The notes beneath the pieces are model-generated. The model made no database searches. It was given only the letters and a program-made list of their open reading frames with translations, and was not told the origin of the DNA. Below are positions 1 to 6,096 of a DNA stretch of 7,638 bases, piece by piece. Within the stretch, counting starts at the first letter, position 1. Every line of letters begins with the position of its first letter. The translations under genes were made by a program, and so were the position numbers. The stretch is from an uncultured Erysipelotrichaceae bacterium (GTDB lineage Bacteria; Bacillota_I; Bacilli_A; Erysipelotrichales; Coprobacillaceae): the NCBI GenBank assembly GCA_947573745.1, contig CANPGX010000044.1:1-7638 (forward strand). The letters run 5' to 3'.

Positions 1-731
1 TCAATATGATCCCCTTTTTTGACTTTTACGGCTTTAATCTTTTGTTTTTCAATGACTAAATCGACAAGTTTAGTTTCAAACATGATCGTAGCACCTAAAT
101 CTAACAAAGCTTCTCTCATCTGCCTAACAATTTCTCTTAAATAATCTGTCCCTATATGAGGTTTGGCCTCATATAAGATATCTTTAGGCCCACCATATTC
201 CACAAAGGTTTTGAGCACTTGCATCATGCGTGGATCATTGATTCCTGTCATTAATTTTCCATCAGAAAAAGTGCCTGCTCCCCCTTCTCCAAACTGGATA
301 TTGCTTTCTGTATTGAGTTGACGATGTTCAAAAAAGTTTTCTACACTTTGAATTCTTTTTTCAACACACTCGCCTCTTTCGATGACCACAACATCATTGC
401 CTGCTTTAGCCAGAGACAAAGCACAGAAAAGTCCTGCTGGTCCACTACCAACAACGATGATTTTTCCATGAATCTTTTCAATAGGTTCCCCTTGATAGAC
501 AGGGGTTTTAATTGCATGGTATTTCTTGATATATTTTTCTTCATGATCGACTTCAATATCAAAGCTACAAATAAAACGAAGATGTGGTTTTCTTCTAGCA
601 TCCAAAGACTTCTTCACCAGTCGACATGAATGAATCTGATGAGCAGGAATATTTAATTTTTGTGAGATAATCTTTTTTCCGTCTTGGTGTATTTGATCTA
701 AAGATACGGAAACTTGGTTAATTCTAATCAT
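1..731 (-). CDS. FAD-dependent dehydrogenase, COG2509 type (partial, 3' end missing)
   Basis: This frame is open from an ATG at 731 to the left edge: 243 codons and two bases, with no stop, so only the N-terminal part is present. An N-terminal region of about 88 residues precedes a Rossmann dinucleotide-binding motif (IIVVGSGPAG, about 91-100) and the acidic end of the second strand (VVVIERG, 114-120). The segment NIQFGEGGAGTFSDGKL (about 144-160) is the signature I associate with the COG2509 group of uncharacterised NAD/FAD-dependent dehydrogenases. This is a probable cytosolic flavoprotein whose substrate cannot be told from sequence. The start is supported by AAGGAG at 742-737, five bases upstream. 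The ATG overlaps the TGA of the upstream flavoprotein gene (ATGA, 731-728), so the two are probably co-transcribed and translationally coupled. The family assignment is firm; the reaction is unknown. Confidence 0.88.
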   Translation of the reverse strand, partial: MIRINQVSVSLDQIHQDGKKIISQKLNIPAHQIHSCRLVKKSLDARRKPHLRFICSFDIEVDHEEKYIKKYHAIKTPVYQGEPIEKIHGKIIVVGSGPAGLFCALSLAKAGNDVVVIERGECVEKRIQSVENFFEHRQLNTESNIQFGEGGAGTFSDGKLMTGINDPRMMQVLKTFVEYGGPKDILYEAKPHIGTDYLREIVRQMREALLDLGATIMFETKLVDLVIEKQKIKAVKVKKGDHI

Positions 732-1891
732 AATAACTCCTTTTGAAGAATAGCTTTGCCTACATGATAGCCACAAGCAAAGGCAAAGTGTAAATTATAG
801 CCACCACAATCACCATCAATATCGAGTAATTCTCCTATCACATAAAGCCCTTTTTCTTTAATAGACTCTAAATCTGCATTCACTTCTTTTAAAGATAATC
901 CGCCAGCCATAACCTGTGCTTGCTTAAAAGAACGTGTTCCTTTAATCGACCAACGCCAATGTTTTAATAAATGAGCTAAGGCTTCATTGGATAAATGAGC
1001 ATATTGTTTTTCAAAAAGTACCGCCAGTTTCATAGGTAATAAACCTTTAAAAAAGACATCTGGTGATAAAGTTCTTCTTTGATGTAATAAAGTAATCAGC
1101 TCTGTTTCACTGAAATCATCAAAGAGATCTATCTCTATCGCTAATTCTTTTGGCGATAAAGAAACAGCTCTAGATAACTGCATGATGGCAATGCCAGAAA
1201 GTCCGTATTCTGTAAAAAGCAATTCTCCTTTTTCTTGTCGCATTGTCCTCTTACCATCATAAAGCGTAAAGGTTCCTTTAATGCGTACACCTTTCAGTTG
1301 AGGATAAGTTTTTTGAGTTTCCAGAGGGACTAGGCTAGTAGATAAAGGGACCATCGTATAACCTTTTTCTTTTAAAAGTCTATACATCGTATTTTGAGTA
1401 CCTGATAATTCCCCTGCTTGACTGCCCGTTGCCAAAACAAGCCAATCTGCTTTAAAATCCTGTAAAGTTGTTTTGATAGTATAATATCCATTTTGATAAG
1501 TATAATCTAAGACTTGGGTATCCAGATAAACATGAACATGATCTAAAAAAGACGATAAGCAAGCCACCACACTTGTAGCCTGTTCACTGCGAGGATAAAG
1601 TAAATCCTGCTGATATTTTGTTTCAAGACCACAGCGTTTAAAAAAAGCTACTGCATCAAAATTCAAAAGAATATTTTCAATCTTCTGATCAATACCACCA
1701 TGATAATGTGCTAACGATATCGCACGATGACTAAGATTAGCTCTTCCATTTCCGGTGGCTAACAATTTACGTCCCACTTTAGTATTTTGTTCTAGAACGA
1801 CAATGTCCAACTCTGTCTTTGCTTCTAACTGTAACGTTGCAACCAAAGCCAAAGAAGAAGCACCCGCACCTACAATCACGATTCTTTTCAT
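728..1891 (-). CDS. HI0933/BaiN-like NAD(P)/FAD-dependent oxidoreductase
   Basis: A 387-residue flavoprotein of the HI0933 (YhiN/BaiN) family, of normal family length. Visible blocks are the N-terminal FAD-binding fold (VIVGAGASS, residues 5-13), VGRKLLATGNGRANLSH (39-55), GELLFTEYGLSGIA (222-235), VMAGGLSLKEVN (327-338) and the C-terminal GELLDIDGDCGGYNL (353-367). Two family positions differ from the usual form: the third glycine of GxGxxG is Ser13, and the common GRCN is GRAN. Some relatives act as flavin-dependent reductases in bile-acid metabolism, but this family is widespread and mostly uncharacterised, so no substrate is assigned. I chose ATG at 1891 over an in-frame GTG at 1900 because AAAGGGTGAT lies just upstream of the ATG and the GTG is inside that ribosome binding site. 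The gene ends in an ATGA overlap with the downstream COG2509-type gene. Confidence 0.9.
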   Translation of the reverse strand: MKRIVIVGAGASSLALVATLQLEAKTELDIVVLEQNTKVGRKLLATGNGRANLSHRAISLAHYHGGIDQKIENILLNFDAVAFFKRCGLETKYQQDLLYPRSEQATSVVACLSSFLDHVHVYLDTQVLDYTYQNGYYTIKTTLQDFKADWLVLATGSQAGELSGTQNTMYRLLKEKGYTMVPLSTSLVPLETQKTYPQLKGVRIKGTFTLYDGKRTMRQEKGELLFTEYGLSGIAIMQLSRAVSLSPKELAIEIDLFDDFSETELITLLHQRRTLSPDVFFKGLLPMKLAVLFEKQYAHLSNEALAHLLKHWRWSIKGTRSFKQAQVMAGGLSLKEVNADLESIKEKGLYVIGELLDIDGDCGGYNLHFAFACGYHVGKAILQKELL

Positions 1892-1908
1892 GGATATCAC
1901 CCTTTATC

Positions 1909-1937
1909 ATTATATAAAAATTACATGCATTTGGCTA
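1909..1937 (-). promoter_or_regulatory. Possible promoter for the two-flavoprotein operon
   Basis: On the minus strand a perfect TATAAT occupies 1914-1909. Seventeen bases upstream lies a weak -35, TAGCCA (1937-1932), matching TTGACA at four of six positions. Transcription would start near 1902, which would cut into the ribosome binding site of the downstream gene. Either the leader is extremely short or the true start lies a little further upstream. Confidence 0.35.
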
Positions 1938-1951
1938 TAAAAAGAAAAATA

Positions 1952-1980
1952 TTGAAAAGCACTATAAAAAAAGATATAAT
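1952..1980 (+). promoter_or_regulatory. Sigma-A-type promoter of yebC
   Basis: TTGAAA (1952-1957) and TATAAT (1975-1980) are separated by exactly 17 bases. The predicted start near 1987 gives a leader of about 24 bases carrying AGGAGG at 1998-2003, seven bases before the yebC ATG. The leader is too short for a riboswitch or attenuator. Confidence 0.85.
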
Positions 1981-2010
1981 ACTTGAGTACATGAGATAGG
2001 AGGAAATATT

Positions 2011-2748
2011 ATGGGTAGAGCTCATGAAGTAAGAAAAGCCGCTATGGCGAAAACAGCTGCCATGAAAGCCAAACTTTATTCACGCTATGGTAAAGAAATT
2101 TATTTAGCCGCTAAAGCAGGCGGTCCTGATACAACAGCCAATTTAGCTTTAAGAAGTATTGTTGACAAAGCCAAAAAACAACAAGTTCCTGCTGATGTCA
2201 TTAAAAGAGCTATTGATAAAGTTAAAAGTGGTGTTGCAGAAGATTATGAAGAATTACAATTTGAAGGCTTTGGTCCCGGTAATTCAACTGTGATCGTTAA
2301 ATGTCTCACAAATAATGTCAATCGTACCATTTCACAAGTTCGTCCTGCCTTCCAAAAAGCAAGATCAAAATTAGGTGCTGCAGGTTCTGTATCTTACCTA
2401 TATGACACAAACGCTGTCGTTTTATTTAAAGGATTAGATGAAGAAGCTACACTTGAAGCTTTAATCAACGCTGAAGTCGACGCTAAAGAAATCGAAGCGC
2501 ATGATGATGGTTCTATTGAAATTACTGGTGAACCAACTGATTTAAATAATATTAAAGTCGCTATTCAAGCTGTAAAACCTGATGTTGAATTTGAAGTGGA
2601 CGAAATCACCACAACACCTCAGGACACGGTAACCCTTGAAGGAGAAGATATGACTTTATTTGAACGTCTCATGAATTTATTAAATGATTGTGAAGACGAT
2701 GATCAAGTATTCCATAAAGTTGAAAATTATGATGAAGAAGGAGAATAG
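2011..2748 (+). CDS. yebC: YebC/PmpR/TACO1 family protein (YeeN-type)
   Basis: A 245-residue protein, normal length for the family. The N-terminus MGRAHEVRKAAMAKTAA and the start MGR rather than MAGHSKW place it in the YeeN-like branch. Conserved blocks are KEIYLAAKAGGPD (28-40), a helical middle ending in DVIKRAIDKVKSG (62-74), FEGFGPGN (84-91), LTNNVNRT (99-106), GSVSYLYD (125-132) and the C-terminal DDDQVFHKV (229-237). YebC proteins were long annotated as transcriptional regulators. More recent work on the family and on mitochondrial TACO1 points to a ribosome-associated role in relieving stalling at difficult sequences such as polyproline. Which role applies here is not visible. It is monocistronic, with its own promoter and a terminator that overlaps its stop codon. 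Confidence 0.95.
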   Translation: MGRAHEVRKAAMAKTAAMKAKLYSRYGKEIYLAAKAGGPDTTANLALRSIVDKAKKQQVPADVIKRAIDKVKSGVAEDYEELQFEGFGPGNSTVIVKCLTNNVNRTISQVRPAFQKARSKLGAAGSVSYLYDTNAVVLFKGLDEEATLEALINAEVDAKEIEAHDDGSIEITGEPTDLNNIKVAIQAVKPDVEFEVDEITTTPQDTVTLEGEDMTLFERLMNLLNDCEDDDQVFHKVENYDEEGE

Positions 2749-2771
2749 TCCATGGACTATTCTTTTTTCTT
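2742..2771 (+). terminator. Rho-independent terminator of yebC (perfect palindrome)
   Basis: An uninterrupted palindrome, AGAATAGTCCA (2742-2752) followed directly by TGGACTATTCT (2753-2763), leads into a T-rich tract ending near 2771. In RNA it would fold with a small loop around the central CCAUGG. The TAG stop of yebC (2746-2748) lies inside the left arm. Confidence 0.88.
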
Positions 2772-2796
2772 ATGAATAAATTCTTCTTTTAAGCAT

Positions 2797-2826
2797 AAAA
2801 AAAGACCTCTTACAGGTCATTTTTTA
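2797..2826 (-). terminator. Terminator downstream of rpmF (possibly bidirectional)
   Basis: GACCT (2804-2808) and AGGTC (2814-2818) flank a five-base loop. A run of A lies on one side (2797-2803) and a run of T on the other (2820-2825), so the hairpin has a T tract on either strand. On the minus strand it follows the rpmF stop (2826-2824) directly and ends the yceD-rpmF transcript. On the plus strand it would back up the yebC terminator. The stem is short, at five GC-containing pairs. Confidence 0.75.
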
Positions 2827-2994
2827 TTCTACAACTTTTTTACCACGATAAGAACCGCAATGTTTACAAACTCTATGACTTAAAGTGTATTCACCGCATG
2901 TAGGACAAACAACTAAAGCAGGTGCTTCAAGTTTATCATGTGTTCTTCTTTTTCTTTTTGCTGTCTTAGACACTCTTCTAAATGGTACTGCCAT
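2824..2994 (-). CDS. rpmF: 50S ribosomal protein L32
   Basis: A 56-residue protein, the usual size for bL32. It starts MAVPFRRVSKTAKRKRR, the basic family N-terminus. Four cysteines follow in two pairs, CPTC (30-33) and CKHC (43-46), so this is the zinc-binding form of L32 rather than the cysteine-free paralogue made under zinc limitation. L32 sits on the large ribosomal subunit. The start is fixed by AGGAGG at 3008-3003, eight bases before the ATG. It lies 18 bases downstream of the yceD stop, in the classic yceD-rpmF order, and is followed directly by a hairpin terminator. Confidence 0.97.
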   Translation of the reverse strand: MAVPFRRVSKTAKRKRRTHDKLEAPALVVCPTCGEYTLSHRVCKHCGSYRGKKVVE

Positions 2995-3012
2995 GATGTA
3001 TTCCTCCTTTTA

Positions 3013-3525
3013 CTATCTATCCTTAAAATAATCTTTAAGTTTCGCTAATCTAGGATCAATGTCATCTTCTAGATTTTGATTTTCATCTTCTTCACTCATC
3101 ATCTTCCAGCCTTGACCTGTCGTTTTAATTTGAGCTCCCTCTTTCACAACACGTGTTGGCACTTCCATCATAATGTTTTGGAAAATGACTGGCGTTATGT
3201 CTACCACTTGCCCTTTAACTTCAATCACATCTTCGTCGTCAGGTGCTTTCTCAAAGGCAAATACTTCTGTTGATTCCATTTCAAATGGATATTCAACTTC
3301 TTCTAGTGTGAGTGCACATGGTAAGATCATGATACCCTCCACCTTCATGTCAACGTAAAGACGATGATCTTTTGATTCAAGATGACCATTTCCACAAACA
3401 TGAATGTTCTTCAAACCATTAATCGTAGATAATGATTCAAACATCTCTTTGGGAAATTCAAATTCATCTTCGAATACAAAATTCCCATCTTTTTGTTTTA
3501 TGAGCCATTGTAAATTCCATTTCAA
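3013..3525 (-). CDS. yceD: YceD/DUF177 family protein (23S rRNA accumulation; YlbN-like)
   Basis: A 170-residue DUF177 protein. Recognisable parts are the central LPCALTLEEVEYPFE (68-82), the VVDITPVIFQNIMMEVP stretch (107-123), an acidic linker (144-155) and the family tail IDPRLAKLKDYFK (156-168). YceD homologues are needed for normal 23S rRNA accumulation in E. coli and plastids, and the gene is typically next to rpmF, as here. The start codon is TTG at 3525, since no in-frame ATG fits: GAGGTGAT (3538-3531) lies five bases upstream, and the reading frame matches the family from the first residues. A nearby ATG at 3520 is out of frame and stops after 18 codons. The operon is driven by the promoter at 3555-3583. 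One of the cysteines often seen in the second half of the domain is absent. Confidence 0.92.
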   Translation of the reverse strand: MKWNLQWLIKQKDGNFVFEDEFEFPKEMFESLSTINGLKNIHVCGNGHLESKDHRLYVDMKVEGIMILPCALTLEEVEYPFEMESTEVFAFEKAPDDEDVIEVKGQVVDITPVIFQNIMMEVPTRVVKEGAQIKTTGQGWKMMSEEDENQNLEDDIDPRLAKLKDYFKDR

Positions 3526-3530
3526 AAAGA

Positions 3531-3538
3531 ATCACCTC
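3531..3538 (-). promoter_or_regulatory. Ribosome binding site that fixes the TTG start of yceD
   Basis: GAGGTGAT on the minus strand pairs with eight consecutive bases of the 16S rRNA 3' end. It sits five bases before TTG (3525-3523), against ten bases before the out-of-frame ATG at 3520. This favours the TTG. Confidence 0.8.
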
Positions 3539-3554
3539 AACTAGCGCGTAATAT

Positions 3555-3583
3555 ATTATATAGAAAAATATGACATAAGTCAA
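3555..3583 (-). promoter_or_regulatory. Promoter of the yceD-rpmF operon
   Basis: On the minus strand TTGACT (3583-3578) and TATAAT (3560-3555) are exactly 17 bases apart. This is the strongest promoter match in the window, as expected for a ribosomal protein operon. The predicted start near 3548 gives a leader of about 22 bases. The -35 overlaps a short inverted repeat, TGAC-N4-GTCA. Confidence 0.87.
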
Positions 3584-3691
3584 TGTTTAAATCACATTTA
3601 CAGCATACTTTTCCAAACCTTTTTCAGTATACACACATTTACCTCCAACGTCAACAAAAGATATGATGAATACAATACTTTTCAAAAAAAT

Positions 3692-3720
3692 TTGAATGGA
3701 ATAAAGCGATATGATAAGAT
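3692..3720 (+). promoter_or_regulatory. Promoter of tmcAL
   Basis: TTGAAT (3692-3697) and TAAGAT (3715-3720) are 17 bases apart. A TGA directly before the -10 box (3712-3714) supplies an extended -10 element. The leader would be about 15 bases, with AAAGGAG at 3729-3735, six bases before the ATG. Confidence 0.7.
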
Positions 3721-3741
3721 AAAAAAGAAAAGGAGATTACT

Positions 3742-4893
3742 ATGAAAGTCGCAGGTATCATTGTTGAATATAATCCCTTTCATCAAGGGCACCAATTACA
3801 TATCCAAGAAACAAGACGCATTACCCAATGCGATCTTTTAATTGCTGTGATGTCTGGTAGCTTTACACAACGTGGTGAATGTGCCATTACTGATAAATGG
3901 CAACGAACGAAAGTAGCTTTAGAGCAACAGGTCGATCTTGTTGTTGAACTTCCTTTTGTTTACGCATGCCAAAGTGCTGATTATTTTGCTCATGGAGCCA
4001 TCACGATTCTTCATGATCTAGGTATCACCGATCTTGTCTTTGGTAGTGAACAGTCTACCGCCACTGAGCTTATCCATATTGCTAAGACACTCACCCATCA
4101 GGAAGCCTATTACCAACAAAAAGTAAGACACTATCTTTCTTTGGGGCATAACTATGCTAGTGCTTGTCACTTAGCTTTACAAGATTTAGGATTACCTTCT
4201 TCTATTCAGCCCAATGACTTATTAGGACTAAGCTACGTTAAAGAAATCATTGCTCAGCAATATCCAATACGTATTCATACCATAAAACGTCATGGTCATT
4301 TTCACGATACAACTTTAAATGCTTATAGTGCTTCTAGTTTAAGATACGCTTTAAAACATCATCAATCCATTCACGGATTGACTCCTATGGCAGATATTCT
4401 TGAACAATATCCTTGTTTTTTCTTGGAAGATTACTATCCTTATCTTCGTTATAAACTCATCACAACTTCTCATCATGAACTTAAGAAAATTCATCTCATG
4501 GAAGAAGGATTAGAAAATTTATTGAAGAAAAAAATAACTGATAGTCATGATATGGAAAGTTTTATTGAATCATTATGTACCAAGCGTTATACCAAAACAC
4601 GTCTACAAAGAACCATCGTTCATCTTCTTATGAATAATGATCGTTCTTTCATCATGGAAGCCATGAAACAACCTTATATTCGTCCTTTAGGGATGAATGC
4701 TCTTGGACAACAATATTTAAATCACAGAAAGAAACAGCTTCATATACCCCTCCTTACAAACTATACATCCTCTCATATAGCGATGCAATTAGAATATCAA
4801 GCTGCTTGCTTACTGGCTTTATTACTCCCTATAGATCAACAAGAAGATTTTTTAAAGCAAGAAAGAAAAAGTATCCCTATCCTACAAAAATAG
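3742..4893 (+). CDS. tmcAL: tRNA(Met) cytidine acetate ligase TmcAL
   Basis: A 383-residue member of the YlbM/DUF795 family, slightly shorter than typical members of about 400. The family makes N4-acetylcytidine at the wobble base C34 of elongator tRNA-Met from acetate and ATP. The N-terminal nucleotidyltransferase fold carries VEYNPFHQGH (8-17), with the HxGH motif at 14-17 that binds ATP, followed by SGSFTQRGE (38-46), QPNDLLGLSYVK (156-167) and YSASSLR (195-201). The C-terminal half is helical, with the LGMN block near residues 317-320. The ATG is supported by AAAGGAG six bases upstream. It is divergent from yceD-rpmF, an association also known from Bacillus (ylbM next to ylbN and rpmF). 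The reading frame is intact. Its stop codon lies in the stem of a hairpin shared with the convergent operon. Confidence 0.94.
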   Translation: MKVAGIIVEYNPFHQGHQLHIQETRRITQCDLLIAVMSGSFTQRGECAITDKWQRTKVALEQQVDLVVELPFVYACQSADYFAHGAITILHDLGITDLVFGSEQSTATELIHIAKTLTHQEAYYQQKVRHYLSLGHNYASACHLALQDLGLPSSIQPNDLLGLSYVKEIIAQQYPIRIHTIKRHGHFHDTTLNAYSASSLRYALKHHQSIHGLTPMADILEQYPCFFLEDYYPYLRYKLITTSHHELKKIHLMEEGLENLLKKKITDSHDMESFIESLCTKRYTKTRLQRTIVHLLMNNDRSFIMEAMKQPYIRPLGMNALGQQYLNHRKKQLHIPLLTNYTSSHIAMQLEYQAACLLALLLPIDQQEDFLKQERKSIPILQK

Positions 4894-4920
4894 GTCGTAG
4901 CATTTATCTACGACCTTATT
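4892..4920. terminator. Shared bidirectional terminator between tmcAL and the PFK gene
   Basis: AGGTCGTAG (4892-4900) pairs with CTACGACCT (4908-4916) around a seven-base loop. On the minus strand the stem is followed by a good T tract (TATTTTTG). On the plus strand the tract is weaker (TATTTC). The last two bases of the tmcAL TAG and all of the PFK TAG (4910-4908) lie in the stem. Confidence 0.8.
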
Positions 4921-6080
4921 TCATAATGAGGTAATTCAATTTTTCCACTTTCATAAATCAATGGTACGATATAGTCTATATAAGCTTTTTTAATTTGTTT
5001 ATTTTCAGTATCGATCCATTCCATAGGAAACTTTTTCACATCATTAGCCACATCCTCAATAGGCACTGTCGTCATTTGCTTTTGATCTAGAAAACTTACC
5101 ATCACTCCTGATTGATTTTCTAAAGCACAATGTAAGGCATAGGCTCCTACTTTAAAAGCATTTTGACGATCGACCAAACTCACTAGATGAGCAGCACATC
5201 TTTGTAAAGTGCTTAATTGGATAGCCCTCACTTTACACTGACATGTCTGCAAGACCCATTCTTTTAAGATGTTCGAACATCCATGATGTGAACTATGTCC
5301 AAAAGCATCTTTTTGTATACCCGTATCAAAGGCATGGATTTCCTGATCAAAATGAAGACCTTCTGAAACAGCAATCATACAATGATTTTTTTGTTTTAAT
5401 ACCCTTTGAACATGTTCAATAAAGCAAGACCGGTTAAAAGTATCCTCAGGCAAATAAATCAAATCTACAGTATGAGGATATACCTCATTCACTATTTGTG
5501 CTGAAGCCGTCAACCATCCAGCATCTCTTCCCATAATTTCTACAATCGTCACGGCTTTTTGTGGATAAACAACACTATCTAAAGCAACTTCTAATAATGT
5601 GGTTGCCACATAGTGACAAGCCGAAGGATATCCTGGTGTCACATATGTCTTTAAATCATTATCAATCGTTTTAGGAACACCCATAAAATGAATATTAGAA
5701 TGTACCTTCTTAGCATAGTGACTCAAAATTTTGATCGTATCCATCGAATCATTCCCACCAATATAGAAAAAATCTGTAATTCCATGTTTTGTCAGGATAT
5801 CGATGATTTTTTGTTGTAGCGCCTGATCCTCTGGTTCAATTTTAAAGCGACATGATCCTAGGTACATGGATGGTGTTTCCATCAAACTTTTTAATTGATG
5901 TTCATCTTGAAATAATCGTAAATCGATCCATTGTTCTTCCAATAAACCGGCTATACCATGAACCATACCATAAACTTGATCATATCCCGCTTGAAAAGCA
6001 CTTTGAATGATCCCTGCTAGTGAAGCATTGATCACTGCCGTAGGTCCTCCAGATTGCCCTATCATACACTTACGTATCAT
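4908..6080 (-). CDS. pfp: Phosphofructokinase, probably pyrophosphate-dependent
   Basis: A 390-residue enzyme of the PfkA superfamily. It phosphorylates fructose 6-phosphate to the 1,6-bisphosphate in the cytosol, and some members also use sedoheptulose 7-phosphate. Motifs: IGQSGGPTAVINAS (7-20), IGGNDSMDT (107-115), VPKTIDNDL (135-143), IMGRDAGWL (182-190), SEG (239-241) and LQRCAAH (292-298). Two residues mark the phosphoryl donor: Asp111 in GGND and Lys137 in PKTIDND. ATP enzymes usually have glycine at both places, so PPi is the likely donor and the reaction would be reversible. I chose ATG at 6080, not the in-frame ATG at 6119: AAGGAG (6093-6088) lies seven bases before 6080, nothing similar precedes 6119, and the shorter form begins at the family N-terminus. 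It is the last gene of the operon, 16 bases after the GH1 stop. Confidence 0.92.
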   Translation of the reverse strand: MIRKCMIGQSGGPTAVINASLAGIIQSAFQAGYDQVYGMVHGIAGLLEEQWIDLRLFQDEHQLKSLMETPSMYLGSCRFKIEPEDQALQQKIIDILTKHGITDFFYIGGNDSMDTIKILSHYAKKVHSNIHFMGVPKTIDNDLKTYVTPGYPSACHYVATTLLEVALDSVVYPQKAVTIVEIMGRDAGWLTASAQIVNEVYPHTVDLIYLPEDTFNRSCFIEHVQRVLKQKNHCMIAVSEGLHFDQEIHAFDTGIQKDAFGHSSHHGCSNILKEWVLQTCQCKVRAIQLSTLQRCAAHLVSLVDRQNAFKVGAYALHCALENQSGVMVSFLDQKQMTTVPIEDVANDVKKFPMEWIDTENKQIKKAYIDYIVPLIYESGKIELPHYEIRS

Positions 6081-6096
6081 TGTTTTTCTCCTTTGA

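Noticed and set aside
318..629. Plus-strand open frame of 103 codons
   Set aside because: It lies antisense to the well-supported COG2509-type gene, has a composition unlike a real protein and has no convincing ribosome binding site. A second minus-strand frame at 341-601 is likewise a shadow.
1755..1940. Plus-strand frame antisense to the start of the HI0933-like gene
   Set aside because: No family resemblance; it is explained by the opposite-strand gene and the AT-rich intergenic region.
1892..2010. Possible riboswitch or leader peptide in the divergent intergenic region
   Set aside because: Predicted leaders are only about 10-25 bases on either side, leaving no room for a structured element.
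3076..3358. Two plus-strand frames inside yceD
   Set aside because: Both are antisense shadows of the DUF177 gene, and the minus-strand reading carries the family motifs.
3605..3683. Nine-base direct repeat ATACTTTTC at 3605-3613 and 3675-3683
   Set aside because: Too short and AT-rich to be meaningful; chance recurrence is likely in this intergenic region.
3587..3685. Minus-strand frame from a TTG at 3685 (LKSIVFIISFVDVGG..., about 32 codons) upstream of the yceD promoter
   Set aside because: It looks somewhat protein-like near its end and might be a gene relic, but it lacks a ribosome binding site and an ATG, and I recognise no family.
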